Source: Candidatus Delongbacteria bacterium
GTDB lineage: Bacteria; Delongbacteria; UBA4055
Reading direction: 5' to 3'
Assembly: GCA_027858795.1 (NCBI GenBank)
Contig: JAQICF010000154.1
Coordinates: 1 to 21,260 of the forward strand
Length of the DNA: 21,260 nt
The notes beneath the pieces were generated by a model that was given only the letters and a program-made list of their open reading frames with translations, searched no databases and was not told the origin of the DNA. A program made the translations under genes and the position numbers. Below are positions 1 to 8,491 of the stretch, in pieces. The first letter of the stretch is position 1, and each line of letters starts with the position of its first letter.

Positions 1-591
1 TGCTTATATGGTGTCTTACCCAATCATGATAAACTTATCCAGCTCTCATTATACGAGCAATTAATTGAAGCAAAGTTTGCAAGGCAAATTCCATATGTTT
101 CAGGTGGATCATCTGTTACTATCCCATTGATATTTCAAAATCTTTTACCGAAAGGTGTAAATCATTTTAGAGTCGGAGAGACTCTGTTTCTTGGTACAGA
201 TGTTTACAATAATACGACTCTACGAAAAATGAAGTCTGATGTTTTTAGATTCTATTCTGAAATAATTGAATTGATTGAAAAACCCGTAATTCCAACAGGA
301 GACTTTGGGACAAATGTAGAGGGCGAAGAATATGAATTTGATGAAAAGTTGATAGGTAATACCACATTTAGGGCAATAATTGATGTAGGCCTTTTAGATG
401 TAGATGAAAAACACATTGAACTTATTGATAAAAGCATTAGTTTTGCAGGAGCCAGTTCTGATATGATTGTTATTGATCTAGGAGATAATAAGAAAAAATA
501 TAAAGTTGGAGATCTTATTGAAATTAAAATGGATTATATGGGTTTGTTAAGGCTTATAAATTCCAGATATATTGAAAAAAGGATTAAATAA
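1..591 (+). CDS. PLP-dependent amino-acid racemase, ornithine racemase-like (3' part)
   Basis: The reading frame is open from the first base, so this is the C-terminal 196 residues of a longer protein; the PLP-binding lysine would lie upstream of the window. Visible motifs are VSGGSS (nt 97-114) and NHFRVGETLFLG (nt 160-195), which match the substrate/phosphate-binding segment of the alanine/ornithine racemase (Orr/YhfX-like) group of fold-III PLP enzymes. Members interconvert L- and D-amino acids in the cytoplasm; Orr makes D-ornithine for D-ornithine aminomutase. The exact substrate cannot be read from this fragment. A TTG at 127 is only an internal codon, because the conserved motif lies before it. 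No clear terminator follows; the next gene has its own promoter at 652-680. Alternatives are a YhfX-type enzyme or another amino-acid racemase of the same fold. Confidence 0.8.
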   Translation, partial: CLYGVLPNHDKLIQLSLYEQLIEAKFARQIPYVSGGSSVTIPLIFQNLLPKGVNHFRVGETLFLGTDVYNNTTLRKMKSDVFRFYSEIIELIEKPVIPTGDFGTNVEGEEYEFDEKLIGNTTFRAIIDVGLLDVDEKHIELIDKSISFAGASSDMIVIDLGDNKKKYKVGDLIEIKMDYMGLLRLINSRYIEKRIK

Positions 592-651
592 TTTATTTTA
601 AAATCAGACTTTGACTAGCATAAGTGTAATTGTTTTATATGATTAATAAAC

Positions 652-680
652 TTGACAGGGTGAGTTAAAAAAGTTATATT
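652..680 (+). promoter_or_regulatory. Sigma70-type promoter for the FnIII-like gene
   Basis: TTGACA at 652-657 and TATATT at 675-680 are separated by exactly 17 bp, about 30 bp before the start codon at 713. This is the best -35/-10 match in the window. Confidence 0.7.
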
Positions 681-712
681 GAAACTAACATACATGAGGA
701 GTTCTATATATA

Positions 713-1099
713 ATGGCAAGAGTATTTCTTATAATCATATTAGCAGTAAGCTTGATATTTGGATCAACATCAGTTGTTGATTTATCGGGTGTTGCTGATG
801 GTAGTCTGGTTAAAATACAGTGGCAAACCACAGCAGAGATGAATGTTAAAGAATTTATCATAGAAAAATCCTCTAATAGCATCAATTTTGAGTCTTTTAC
901 GACAGAAACACCAAAAGGAAGCAACTCTTCATATGCGATAATTGATTCAAACCCGTATTCAAAAAGTAGTACTTTATATTATAGAATAGTTGTTGAGGAT
1001 TATGATGGGACGAAAGTCACTTCTGAAGTTATAAGTGTAACGATAAGTGCTGACATTCTACCTTCAACATGGGGGAGTATTAAGGCTATGTTTAGATAG
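713..1099 (+). CDS. Small secreted fibronectin type III-like protein
   Basis: This 128-residue protein starts at an ATG preceded by a strong ribosome binding site (GAGGAG). Residues 1-18 form a short basic and hydrophobic signal peptide. The rest resembles one FnIII-like sandwich of the kind common in FCB-group secreted proteins: a W..T.E.NV..F.IE.S....F strand pattern (about residues 36-59) followed by YYRIVVEDYDGTK (about 90-102). It ends in ILPSTWGSIKAMFR, a short basic and aromatic tail outside the FnIII fold that looks like a conserved signature. Function is unknown; export from the cytoplasm is likely. It is a single-gene unit with its own promoter (652-680) and terminator (1122-1143). 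Weak alternatives are a truncated adhesin or a carrier of a sorting tail. Confidence 0.7.
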   Translation: MARVFLIIILAVSLIFGSTSVVDLSGVADGSLVKIQWQTTAEMNVKEFIIEKSSNSINFESFTTETPKGSNSSYAIIDSNPYSKSSTLYYRIVVEDYDGTKVTSEVISVTISADILPSTWGSIKAMFR

Positions 1100-1121
1100 C
1101 TCTGATTTATTAAACTATTTC

Positions 1122-1143
1122 GCGAGTTTTACTCGCTTTTTTT
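1122..1143 (+). terminator. Rho-independent terminator
   Basis: GCGAGT and ACTCGC form a 6-bp stem around a TTT loop, followed by seven T. It lies 23 bp after the FnIII-like gene. Confidence 0.8.
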
Positions 1144-1180
1144 ATATCTAAAAATGAATTATAATAAATTTATAATATCC

Positions 1181-1207
1181 TTGCATTTAAAGGTAAATTA
1201 TTATAAT
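1181..1207 (+). promoter_or_regulatory. Possible promoter upstream of ruvB
   Basis: TTGCAT (1181-1186) and TATAAT (1202-1207) lie 15 bp apart, about 65 bp before the ruvB start. The spacer is short, so this is only a candidate. Nothing else stands out in the 1144-1271 gap. Confidence 0.35.
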
Positions 1208-1271
1208 TTTAAATACTTGTTATAAAGCTATTTGCTACAACAAAATATCTTGTGAAAGTATAGAGGAAAAA

Positions 1272-2285
1272 TTGAGAGAGACCATATTAACAGGTTCAGA
1301 ATTAAGTGAAGATATAAAGATAGAGCAATCTCTTAGACCCATAGAGTTTAAGGATTTCGTTGGTCAAGATAAGTTAAAAGAAAATTTGAAAATTTTTGTT
1401 GAATCTGCTAAAATGAGAAAAGATAGTTTAGATCATGTGATCTTACATGGTCCTCCAGGGTTGGGGAAAACGACTTTAGCTTATTTGATAGCTAATGAAT
1501 TAGGTGTTGATATAAAGGTAACCTCGGGTCCTGTATTAGAAAAGGCTGCTGATCTTGCAGGATTACTTACTAATCTAAATGAGCATGACGTATTGTTCAT
1601 TGATGAGATCCATAGATTGGCCCCGATCATAGAAGAATATCTATATCCTGCAATGGAAGATTATTCAATTGACATAATGCTTAGCAGTGGCCCGGCAGCT
1701 AATAGTGTGCAGTTAAAATTACCGAAGTTCACTCTAATAGGTGCTACGACAAGAGCAGGCAATCTAACATCTCCGTTAAGAGCAAGATTCGGTATTACCA
1801 GTAGAATGACATATTATAATGCTGACGAAATCTATCAAATCATTAAAAGAAGTGCAAAATTGCTGGATATTGAAGTTGATGAAGATGGCATAATGGAAAT
1901 GGCTAAGCGATCCAGAGGAACGCCAAGAATAGCTAATAGAATATTGAGAAGAGTAAGGGATTATGCTTTGGTTAAACATCAAGGTATTATAACAAAAGAA
2001 ATTGCTAAGAAAGGATTAACTTCATTGGATATAGATGAACGTGGTCTTGATGATATGGATAGAGATATTATTAAAACTATGATAGAAAAATTCAGTGGTG
2101 GCCCTGTTGGCATCAAAAATATTGCAGTTGCAGTTGGTGAGGAAAGTGATACTATTGAAGAAGTATATGAGCCATATTTGATCCAGGAAGGATTCATACA
2201 GAGAACACAACGAGGAAGAATAGTTACAGAATTAGCTTACAAGCATTACGGATATAAGATTAACAAAACCGGTTTAGGACTTTAG
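1272..2285 (+). CDS. ruvB: Holliday junction branch-migration helicase RuvB
   Basis: This is the AAA+ motor of the RuvABC resolvasome. It drives RuvA-bound Holliday junction migration using ATP during recombination and fork repair. The 337 residues match the family's usual length. Visible motifs are the Walker A loop GPPGLGKT (60-67), the Walker B core LFIDEIH (108-114), sensor 1 GATT (157-160) and the arginine-finger segment SPLRARFG (167-174). The C-terminal winged helix includes GGPVG and the region [17 protein letters not shown]. The start is TTG, with GAGG seven bases upstream. queA follows after 6 bp, and ruvB-queA is a frequently conserved pair. ruvA and ruvC are not in this window. 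Confidence 0.97.
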   Translation: MRETILTGSELSEDIKIEQSLRPIEFKDFVGQDKLKENLKIFVESAKMRKDSLDHVILHGPPGLGKTTLAYLIANELGVDIKVTSGPVLEKAADLAGLLTNLNEHDVLFIDEIHRLAPIIEEYLYPAMEDYSIDIMLSSGPAANSVQLKLPKFTLIGATTRAGNLTSPLRARFGITSRMTYYNADEIYQIIKRSAKLLDIEVDEDGIMEMAKRSRGTPRIANRILRRVRDYALVKHQGIITKEIAKKGLTSLDIDERGLDDMDRDIIKTMIEKFSGGPVGIKNIAVAVGEESDTIEEVYEPYLIQEGFIQRTQRGRIVTELAYKHYGYKINKTGLGL

Positions 2286-2291
2286 TATTAT

Positions 2292-3323
2292 ATGTTAGAA
2301 CTTTCAGATTATGATTATGAGTTACCAAAAAAGCTGATTGCTCAAGAACCGAGTAAAACAAGAGATAGTTCAAGGTTGCTTGTTGTTAACAGAGAAACAA
2401 ATGATATTTGTATTAAGAATTTTAAGGAAATAATAAATTATTTAGATAAAGGTGATGTTCTTGTTATAAATGAAACTAAAGTTATTCCTGCAAGATTTCA
2501 TGCTAAAAGAAAGGATACAGGAGCAGAAATAGAGATATTTTTATTAAAAGAGTTCTCTAGTAATACTTGGGAAGTAATGGTAAAACCCGGTAGGAAAGCA
2601 AAATTAAACATTGAATTAGAATTACCAGAAAATGCAATCTGCACACTAAAGAGTATAACTTCAACTGGAACCAGAATAGCTGAATTCAAATGCGATGGTA
2701 AGCTGCTGGATTACATTCATAAAAATGGTGATATGCCTTTACCTCCATATATTGAGAGAGAAGTAAACAGCAATGATAAAGATAGGTATCAAACTGTATT
2801 TGCATCTAAACCAGGTGCCGTTGCAGCACCTACAGCAGGTTTACATTTTACTGATAAATTATTGGAAGATATAGAAAGTAAGGGTGTCAAAATAGCTAAG
2901 ATAGTTCTTCATGTTGGTATTGGTACTTTCAAACCAATCAAAGTCGAGAATGTAAAAGATCATAAAATGCATGAAGAGTACTATGAGGTTTCTAAAAAAG
3001 CAGCTGATATAATAAATAATGCAAAAGCTGGTAAAAGTAAAATAATAGCACTTGGGACTACATCTGTGAGAGCTATTGAATCTGTTGCTGATGAAAATGG
3101 AGAGATCCAAGCTCATAATGGAGAAACTGATATTTTTATTTACCCAGGTTATAAGTTCAAAGTGGTGGATAAATTGATAACAAATTTCCATTTGCCAAAA
3201 TCATCGTTGATGTTATTGGTTTCAGCATTCAGCTCTATTGATTTGATAAAAAAGGCATATAAAAAAGCTATAGATGAAGAATACAGATTTTTCAGTTATG
3301 GTGATGCGATGATAATAATATAA
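2292..3323 (+). CDS. queA: tRNA preQ1(34) S-adenosylmethionine ribosyltransferase-isomerase QueA
   Basis: QueA transfers and isomerises the ribosyl group of SAM onto preQ1 at the wobble base of GUN-anticodon tRNAs, giving epoxyqueuosine. The 343 residues match the family. Signature segments are YELPKKLIAQEP (9-20) with RDSSRLL (24-30), KPGAVAAPTAGLHFT (173-187), LGTTSVRAIES (254-264) and NFHLPKSSL (298-306). The start codon lies 6 bp after the ruvB stop, with little Shine-Dalgarno sequence, which suggests translation coupled to ruvB. No other queuosine genes are visible here. Confidence 0.97.
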   Translation: MLELSDYDYELPKKLIAQEPSKTRDSSRLLVVNRETNDICIKNFKEIINYLDKGDVLVINETKVIPARFHAKRKDTGAEIEIFLLKEFSSNTWEVMVKPGRKAKLNIELELPENAICTLKSITSTGTRIAEFKCDGKLLDYIHKNGDMPLPPYIEREVNSNDKDRYQTVFASKPGAVAAPTAGLHFTDKLLEDIESKGVKIAKIVLHVGIGTFKPIKVENVKDHKMHEEYYEVSKKAADIINNAKAGKSKIIALGTTSVRAIESVADENGEIQAHNGETDIFIYPGYKFKVVDKLITNFHLPKSSLMLLVSAFSSIDLIKKAYKKAIDEEYRFFSYGDAMIII

Positions 3324-3345
3324 AATAAATTAGGAGTTCTACATA

Positions 3346-4758
3346 ATGATCTGTCCAGAATGTAAAACACTAAACCCGAATTCGATAAAGAAGTGTATTA
3401 AATGTGGTGCTAAATTAGAAAAAAGTGCAGCGCCAAAAAAACCTGAAAAAAGAACAAGCATCAAACCTCAAAAACAAGCTGCTCCAAAACCAGCAAAAGT
3501 TCAAAAGCAAAAACCTCCAAGGGGTAGTGGTGAAGAGAAGAAGAAAGGAAAAGGAATGTTAATAATCATTCTTTTGATCTTAGCAGGAGTCGGTGCTTAT
3601 TTTACTAAACCTGATTTTGCAAGTTTTAAAAATTTTTTAGCGACAGGTATAGAATCGAATCAAGAAGATATTTTTTATCAACTATTAGCAAAAGATGAAT
3701 ATATCTCAAAAGGACTTGTAGATTCATTAGAGTATCAAAACCTTTACGTATGTGCTATAGTTGAGGTTAAAACAAAAATGAGTTCAAGAAAATTTCTCGG
3801 TGTCGCTAAGAGTTGGTATGATATTACCTCGCAAGGAGTAGTTACAGATTCCTTAGAAGTAGCGGAAGCAGATACAGTTTCTCTTGAAGAGGAAGATGGT
3901 AATAAGAAAAGTAATGCCGTTTATGATGAATATAATGATATTTACCTAGGTAAAAAGAGTAAAGGTCCGCAGGATACTACTCTGTATAAATCTTTATCAG
4001 ACGCTGATGCTGCTCAGAGAAATAAGAAGAAAAGAAAATCCAACGAAAAGATATATTATGCTAAAGATAATAAAAAGATGGTATTAATTCCTGCTCAAAC
4101 TTTTGAAATGGGAAGTGATAATGGATCGATTATTGAGGGACCAGGGCATAAAGTTAAAGTTAGATCTTTTTATATGGATGCCACTGAAGTCACTAATGTA
4201 CAATTCAAGAGATTTCTAAAAGAATCAGGATATAAACCTAAAGGAACACTAGAGCATATGAAGGATAGGAGATTTAATCATGATAATCAACCTGTTGTTG
4301 ATGTGGGTTATTACGATGCAGTAGCTTATGCTGATTGGGCTGGTAAAAGACTTTCTACAGAAAGGGAATGGGAATGTGCTGCAAGAGGAGGAAATAGTTG
4401 TAAATATGCTTCTGGTGATAGTGTTATGACTTCAGATAAAGCTCGGTATGGGATGCCTATTAATACCGGAAGTACCATACAAGTTGGAAGTTATAAGGAA
4501 AATAAATATGGAATTAGTGATCTTGCAGGAAATGCTGTTGAATGGGTTTCAGGTGTTTTAACAGCTTATCCCGGTAATGAAGAAATGTTCTCCGGTTATG
4601 GTAATAATAGAATTGGAAGAGGTGGTTCATGGTTCTCCGAAGAAGCTGAGCTTACTTCATTTAGTAGAAAATTATTGAATATTTCAAATTCGACCGGTAA
4701 CATTGGTTTCAGATGTGCTATTGGTCATGATATGGTTATGAAACTAGAGAATCATTAG
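3346..4758 (+). CDS. Zinc-ribbon, single-pass membrane protein with FGE/SUMF1-like domain
   Basis: Three parts are visible in 470 residues. An N-terminal zinc ribbon has CPEC (3-6) and CIKCG (17-21). A Lys/Pro/Ala-rich linker leads to one membrane span (about 71-87). The C-terminal FGE/SUMF1-like domain (about 243-458) includes MVLIPAQTFEMGS, DATEVTNVQF, RLSTEREWECAARGG, YGISDLAGNAVEW, GRGGSW and GFRCA. The sulfatase-activating FGE has two cysteines just after GGSW; here that stretch (GGSWFSEEAELTS) has none, so formylglycine formation is unlikely and a binding or structural role is more plausible. By the usual topology the zinc ribbon is cytoplasmic and the FGE domain periplasmic. AGGAG precedes the ATG. 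It follows queA by 22 bp and precedes an SPFH gene by 42 bp. Residues 95-240 are unrecognised. Confidence 0.8.
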   Translation: MICPECKTLNPNSIKKCIKCGAKLEKSAAPKKPEKRTSIKPQKQAAPKPAKVQKQKPPRGSGEEKKKGKGMLIIILLILAGVGAYFTKPDFASFKNFLATGIESNQEDIFYQLLAKDEYISKGLVDSLEYQNLYVCAIVEVKTKMSSRKFLGVAKSWYDITSQGVVTDSLEVAEADTVSLEEEDGNKKSNAVYDEYNDIYLGKKSKGPQDTTLYKSLSDADAAQRNKKKRKSNEKIYYAKDNKKMVLIPAQTFEMGSDNGSIIEGPGHKVKVRSFYMDATEVTNVQFKRFLKESGYKPKGTLEHMKDRRFNHDNQPVVDVGYYDAVAYADWAGKRLSTEREWECAARGGNSCKYASGDSVMTSDKARYGMPINTGSTIQVGSYKENKYGISDLAGNAVEWVSGVLTAYPGNEEMFSGYGNNRIGRGGSWFSEEAELTSFSRKLLNISNSTGNIGFRCAIGHDMVMKLENH

Positions 4759-4800
4759 ATAATCGCTAGATTAATCACTTGATATAATAAGGGAGTTTAT

Positions 4801-6036
4801 ATGTCATCCTCATCAAAATCAAATGCAGTAGTTTTGACACTGGTAATGATCGCAATGATAGTAGGTGCTTCTATGTATTTCCTCGGGGGAGAAGTAAAAT
4901 CTGATAAATATGTTATCAGACAGGAATTCTTCACTGGTAAAATGAGTGCTATTACTGATGAAGGTTGGTATTTTAAATTTGGTTATGTAACTGAGTTTAA
5001 TATATCAGATATTTTTTGGTTTAGTGTAGATGAAGAAGAGGGAAGAGAAAAAGATGAATCAATAAGAGTAAGATTCAATGATGGAGCTTCAGCTCAGATA
5101 TCTGGATCTGTAAGATTTATTTTACCTACTAACCCAAATGAATTAATAAAGCTTAAAAAGCAATTTGGAACATTTGAAAGAATAAAGAAAGAGTTAGTAA
5201 TTCAAGTTGTAAATGAAGCTATTTATTTGACAGCTTCTTTAATGAGTTCAAAAGAATCATATACAACGAAAAGAAGTTTATTTTCTGACTACGCTCAGGA
5301 CCAAGCATTGAATGGTGTTTTCAGAACAAGAACTAATGAAATATTAACAAAGGATTCGATCTCAGGTGAAGTTACTACTAGAACAGAGATAGAAATACTC
5401 AGAGATGAAGATACTGGTGAGATCTTAAGAAAAGAATCAGCTCTGAGAGATTATGGGATCAAATTAAAGAATTTTGTAGTTAAAAGAATTCAATATCCCG
5501 AGAATATATTAATACAGCTTGATGAACAACAACAAGCATTGATGGATGTTCAAAAAGCAAAAGCAATGGCTCAAAAGGCTGAACAGGAAGCAATCACAGC
5601 AGAGAAAGAGGGTTTTGCAAAAATAGCAGTTGCAAAAGCTCAAGAGGGGGCTATAAAAATCAAAGCAGTTGTTCAAGCTCAACAACTAAAGGAAGTTGCT
5701 GTACTTAAAGCGGAGCAAGCTCTAGCAGTAGCAAAATTAGATAAAGAAGCAGCAAAAGAATATAAAGAAGCGAAAGATTTGAGAGCTGAAGCTGATGCGA
5801 ATGCAGCAAGAAAATTGATTCAAGCAGACGGTGCATTGAAACAAAAGCTAGCAACCTATGAAAATGTGATGAAGTTTTGGGCTGATGCTTATACAAAGCA
5901 AAGACCTACTCCAGATATTGTTATCGGTGGAGAAGATAACAATGGATCTGGAAATGCTGCAGAACAATTTATGAATTTACTCAGTATTAAAGCTCTGAAA
6001 GAGCTATCTTTAGATATGAATGTTAATAAAAAATGA
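4801..6036 (+). CDS. SPFH/Band 7 membrane protein (prohibitin/HflK-like)
   Basis: This 411-residue protein has an N-terminal anchor (about 9-29), an SPFH-type region (about 32-235, including FTGKMSAITDEGWYFKFG and DYGIKLKNFVVKRIQYPENI) and a long Ala/Lys/Gln/Glu-rich coiled coil (about 236-350) with EKEGFAKIAVAKAQEGA. The last 40 residues are Asn/Gly-rich and variable. SPFH proteins form membrane-associated oligomeric cages that organise membrane domains or restrain proteases such as FtsH. An acidic, charged loop and the insert at about 183-212 (TKDSISGEVTTRTEIEIL onward) look lineage-specific. The start has a good AGGGAG site. It lies 42 bp after the zinc-ribbon/FGE protein and may act with it at the membrane; that link is inferred from position only. 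Confidence 0.85.
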   Translation: MSSSSKSNAVVLTLVMIAMIVGASMYFLGGEVKSDKYVIRQEFFTGKMSAITDEGWYFKFGYVTEFNISDIFWFSVDEEEGREKDESIRVRFNDGASAQISGSVRFILPTNPNELIKLKKQFGTFERIKKELVIQVVNEAIYLTASLMSSKESYTTKRSLFSDYAQDQALNGVFRTRTNEILTKDSISGEVTTRTEIEILRDEDTGEILRKESALRDYGIKLKNFVVKRIQYPENILIQLDEQQQALMDVQKAKAMAQKAEQEAITAEKEGFAKIAVAKAQEGAIKIKAVVQAQQLKEVAVLKAEQALAVAKLDKEAAKEYKEAKDLRAEADANAARKLIQADGALKQKLATYENVMKFWADAYTKQRPTPDIVIGGEDNNGSGNAAEQFMNLLSIKALKELSLDMNVNKK

Positions 6037-6075
6037 CGTTTAGAGAATATATTTGCGTATTGACATAAAAATCGT

Positions 6076-6104
6076 TTGCTTTTTGTAAAATCATTTGTTA
6101 TATT
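6076..6104 (+). promoter_or_regulatory. Promoter region of rpmE
   Basis: TTGCTT (6076-6081) and TATATT (6099-6104) are 17 bp apart, about 50 bp before the rpmE start. A second TTGACA lies at 6060-6065 but pairs only with TAAAAT at 6086 across 20 bp. The TTGC/TATATT form matches the two promoter-like repeats at 18579 and 20461. Confidence 0.6.
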
Positions 6105-6153
6105 CGTGCTTCAATAAGTAAAGCATGAAATTAGAAACTTAAGGAGTTTATAG

Positions 6154-6369
6154 ATGAAAAAAGGTATTCATCCAAAATATGAAAAAGCAACAGTATCCTG
6201 CGTATGCGGAAATACTTTCGAATCAAGAACAACAGTTGGAGAGATCAAAGTTGAGATCTGTTCAAATTGCCATCCTTTCTACACTGGTAAAACAAGACTT
6301 CTTGATACTGCAGGTCGTGTAGATAAGTTTATGAAGAAGTATAAGATCGCTGAGAAGAAAGAAGATTAA
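6154..6369 (+). CDS. rpmE: 50S ribosomal protein bL31, zinc-binding form
   Basis: bL31 sits at the central protuberance of the large subunit and bridges to the 30S head. The 71 residues carry [10 protein letters not shown] at the start, four cysteines (C16, C18, C36, C39) as in the zinc-containing C+ type, and the signature [20 protein letters not shown] (40-59). AGGAG lies 8 bp before the ATG. It has its own promoter and a strong terminator, so it is probably transcribed alone with some read-through into the DUF1385 gene 85 bp downstream. Confidence 0.97.
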   Translation: MKKGIHPKYEKATVSCVCGNTFESRTTVGEIKVEICSNCHPFYTGKTRLLDTAGRVDKFMKKYKIAEKKED

Positions 6370-6402
6370 CTTTCTGTTCGGAGTTTCAATATTTGAAAAA
6401 TT

Positions 6403-6437
6403 AAAAAGCACATAAAATAAAATTATGTGCTTTTTTT
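6403..6437 (+). terminator. Rho-independent terminator after rpmE
   Basis: A perfect 9-bp core stem (AGCACATAA with TTATGTGCT) is extended by an A-run/T-run to 13 bp. The loop is 7 nt and the T-tract is seven long. Confidence 0.85.
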
Positions 6438-6454
6438 ATTTATAGGAGTTAAAG

Positions 6455-7420
6455 TTGAAAAAAGGTAAGATATCAATTGGTGGACAAGCTGTGATCGAAG
6501 GGGTTATGATGAGATCACCTGAATATGTATCCACTGTAATTAGAAGAGCAGACGGCACATTAGAAGATAGAACTAACAAATTTATTCCTTTGTCAAAAAG
6601 ATATAAAATATTAAATACACCAGTCGTTAGGGGAGCTATCAGCTTATTCGAAATGATGAAAGTGGGTATTGGAACTTTGAATTGGTCGGCGGATAAAGCC
6701 ATTGAAGATGAGAACATAGCAAAAGGAAAAGAAGTTGACAAGGATAAAAAGAAAACTTTTTTTCAGAAATTGTTTGATGCCGTAGGAACATCTCTAATCC
6801 TTATTATTGCTTTGGGTATCTTTATGTACATACCATATAAGTTAACGAGCTATATGAAAGCAATTGACGGCAACCAATTCCTTTTTAATCTATTTGCAGG
6901 AATTATTAGAACATCATTTTTAATTCTTTACATGTATGCGATAAGTTTTATGAAAGATGTTAAAAGACTGTTCGAGTATCACGGGGCAGAGCATAAGACA
7001 ATTGCACTTTATGAAAAGAAGCTTGATCTAACTGTAGAAAATGCAAGAAAGGAAAGTCGTTTTCATCCAAGATGTGGAACCAGTTTTATTTTGATAGCTG
7101 CTATTATTACAATTTTTATATTTTCAATATTTGATAGTTTTGTATATCTTTATTACGAGTATCCAAATGTACTCTCAAGGATAGGTGTTCATTTATTGTT
7201 CGTGCCATTTGCAATTGGAGTTTCATTTGAACTATTGAAACTTTCGGATAAATATTCAAGTAATATACTTGTTAAGCAGCTTATTAAACCGGGGCTATGG
7301 TTACAGAAGATAACTACAAGTGAACCTGATGATGAACAATTGGAAGTTGCTATAGAGTCTGTAAAGCTTTCTACGGCATATTTGAATGAAGTTGAGGTTG
7401 AAGAAAAAAACATAGGATAA
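6455..7420 (+). CDS. DUF1385 family membrane protein (YqhQ-like)
   Basis: The 321-residue protein opens with the DUF1385 signature ISIGGQAVIEGVMMRSP (6-22), then PVVRGAISLFEMMKVG (56-71). Membrane segments are predicted at about 110-128, 145-166, 210-235 and 243-263. Two conserved polar motifs, YHGAEHKTIALYE (175-187) and FHPRCGTSF (203-211), lie between segments 2 and 3 and hold possible metal-ligand histidines. The molecular function of the family is not established. The start is TTG with TAGGAG 7 bp upstream. It follows rpmE, an order also seen in Firmicutes, where prmC/prfA often follow; here an outer-membrane protein follows 3 bp later instead. Confidence 0.9.
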   Translation: MKKGKISIGGQAVIEGVMMRSPEYVSTVIRRADGTLEDRTNKFIPLSKRYKILNTPVVRGAISLFEMMKVGIGTLNWSADKAIEDENIAKGKEVDKDKKKTFFQKLFDAVGTSLILIIALGIFMYIPYKLTSYMKAIDGNQFLFNLFAGIIRTSFLILYMYAISFMKDVKRLFEYHGAEHKTIALYEKKLDLTVENARKESRFHPRCGTSFILIAAIITIFIFSIFDSFVYLYYEYPNVLSRIGVHLLFVPFAIGVSFELLKLSDKYSSNILVKQLIKPGLWLQKITTSEPDDEQLEVAIESVKLSTAYLNEVEVEEKNIG

Positions 7421-7423
7421 ATT

Positions 7424-8437
7424 ATGAAATATGTGTTAATCTGTCTAATATTATTTACAAATTTATTCTCACAATTTTCAAGCAATGTTGATTATAAAGA
7501 ATTATCCCGAAAAAAGAATTCATTTGGTGTCAGCTATAATAACTCAATGGCAGAAAATGATTGGAAGGCCAATTTCATTAATATTGCCGATACTGTGAAA
7601 TTTACGGGGAGCTATGATTTTTCAAAAAATGACCTTAACTTGAACGGGTATTATTATCTACATGAAGATAGACTTACTTATTCTGCGGGTATTTCAAGAT
7701 CTAGTTACTCATCTGTTGTTACTCTAGATACTTTAGGGTCTATAGAACGTATAGATCTTGGAGAGAATGCTCTTTCCGATTTTTACGGAAAGCTAGGATA
7801 TGTTTTTGGTGAAGATCAATATGGTGGATCTATAGGTTTGAATTTTCTTTCGTTTGACGAAAATAAGTGTAATGCGGCAACAGTTAACGGATTTATAAAC
7901 GGAAAATCTGCTTCAGGGAATAAATATGGATTAGACCTTACTTATTCATTGATAACTGATGATTCTTTGAGATATACTGTAAGATCTTATGATGTTGTAT
8001 CTCCAGATCTAAATTTTGGAGTTTATTATACTTTTGTAAATGATACTTACGACCTCAAATTCTATTCTGGGGTAAGTTTGTATGATGCTGAAGTATATGA
8101 GAATGATTCATATATTATTTTGGGTGTGTCTTTCCAAAAAGGTTTTAAGAATATGAATAGTGATCTTAAGGTAGATCTTGGTACTAATATTACTTCAGAA
8201 TTTAAAGTTCCAGAGATACCGCTTCCTTATCTTTATTATAGTATTTCATTAGAGAATAAGCTTTTTAAGGAAAAAATCAATCTGAAGGTGGGTTGGAAGT
8301 CTGAAATGTATAATGCGGTTATTGGTAGTTTTGATGAGATATCAGAGAATATTCCGGAGCATTATCCTGCGATGTTCGATCTTGAAGAGATAATGACTAA
8401 GAATAAATTGTACATTGAATTGAATTATTTGTATTAG
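7424..8437 (+). CDS. Predicted outer-membrane beta-barrel protein
   Basis: I do not recognise a named family. The 337 residues begin with a signal peptide (MKYVLICLILFTNLFSQFSS). The rest is a run of alternating polar/aromatic strands with Tyr-, Asn- and Gly-rich turns (for example LNLNGYYYLHEDRLTYSAGI and YGLDLTYSLITDDSLRYTV) and ends in an aromatic strand, LYIELNYLY. That is the expected pattern of a membrane beta-barrel in the outer membrane. The ATG lies 3 bp after the DUF1385 stop with no separate ribosome binding site, so it is probably translationally coupled. Two terminators follow. A channel or structural role is possible but cannot be assigned. Confidence 0.7.
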   Translation: MKYVLICLILFTNLFSQFSSNVDYKELSRKKNSFGVSYNNSMAENDWKANFINIADTVKFTGSYDFSKNDLNLNGYYYLHEDRLTYSAGISRSSYSSVVTLDTLGSIERIDLGENALSDFYGKLGYVFGEDQYGGSIGLNFLSFDENKCNAATVNGFINGKSASGNKYGLDLTYSLITDDSLRYTVRSYDVVSPDLNFGVYYTFVNDTYDLKFYSGVSLYDAEVYENDSYIILGVSFQKGFKNMNSDLKVDLGTNITSEFKVPEIPLPYLYYSISLENKLFKEKINLKVGWKSEMYNAVIGSFDEISENIPEHYPAMFDLEEIMTKNKLYIELNYLY

Positions 8438-8440
8438 CCC

Positions 8441-8470
8441 GTCATCCTCGGACTTGATCCGGGGATCCAG
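8441..8470 (+). repeat. Dispersed hairpin repeat, GTCATCC...GATCCAG type
   Basis: This 30-bp sequence nearly equals 18247-18276 (three differences). It reads GTCAT, then CTCGGACTTGATCCGGG, then GATCCAG, with partial dyad symmetry (CGGA with TCCG). It lies immediately after the barrel gene. Confidence 0.7.
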
Positions 8471-8491
8471 AGGGTTTTAAATAACAATGTA

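Noticed and set aside
592..712. Riboswitch or leader RNA in the gap before the FnIII-like gene
   Set aside because: The likely transcript leader is only about 25 nt and no conserved fold is visible.
2859..3191. Antisense open frame of 110 codons within queA
   Set aside because: queA is unambiguous on the plus strand, and the reverse frame shows no family features.
3346..4758. Functional formylglycine-generating enzyme
   Set aside because: The two active-site cysteines expected after GGSW are missing, and no sulfatase is nearby.
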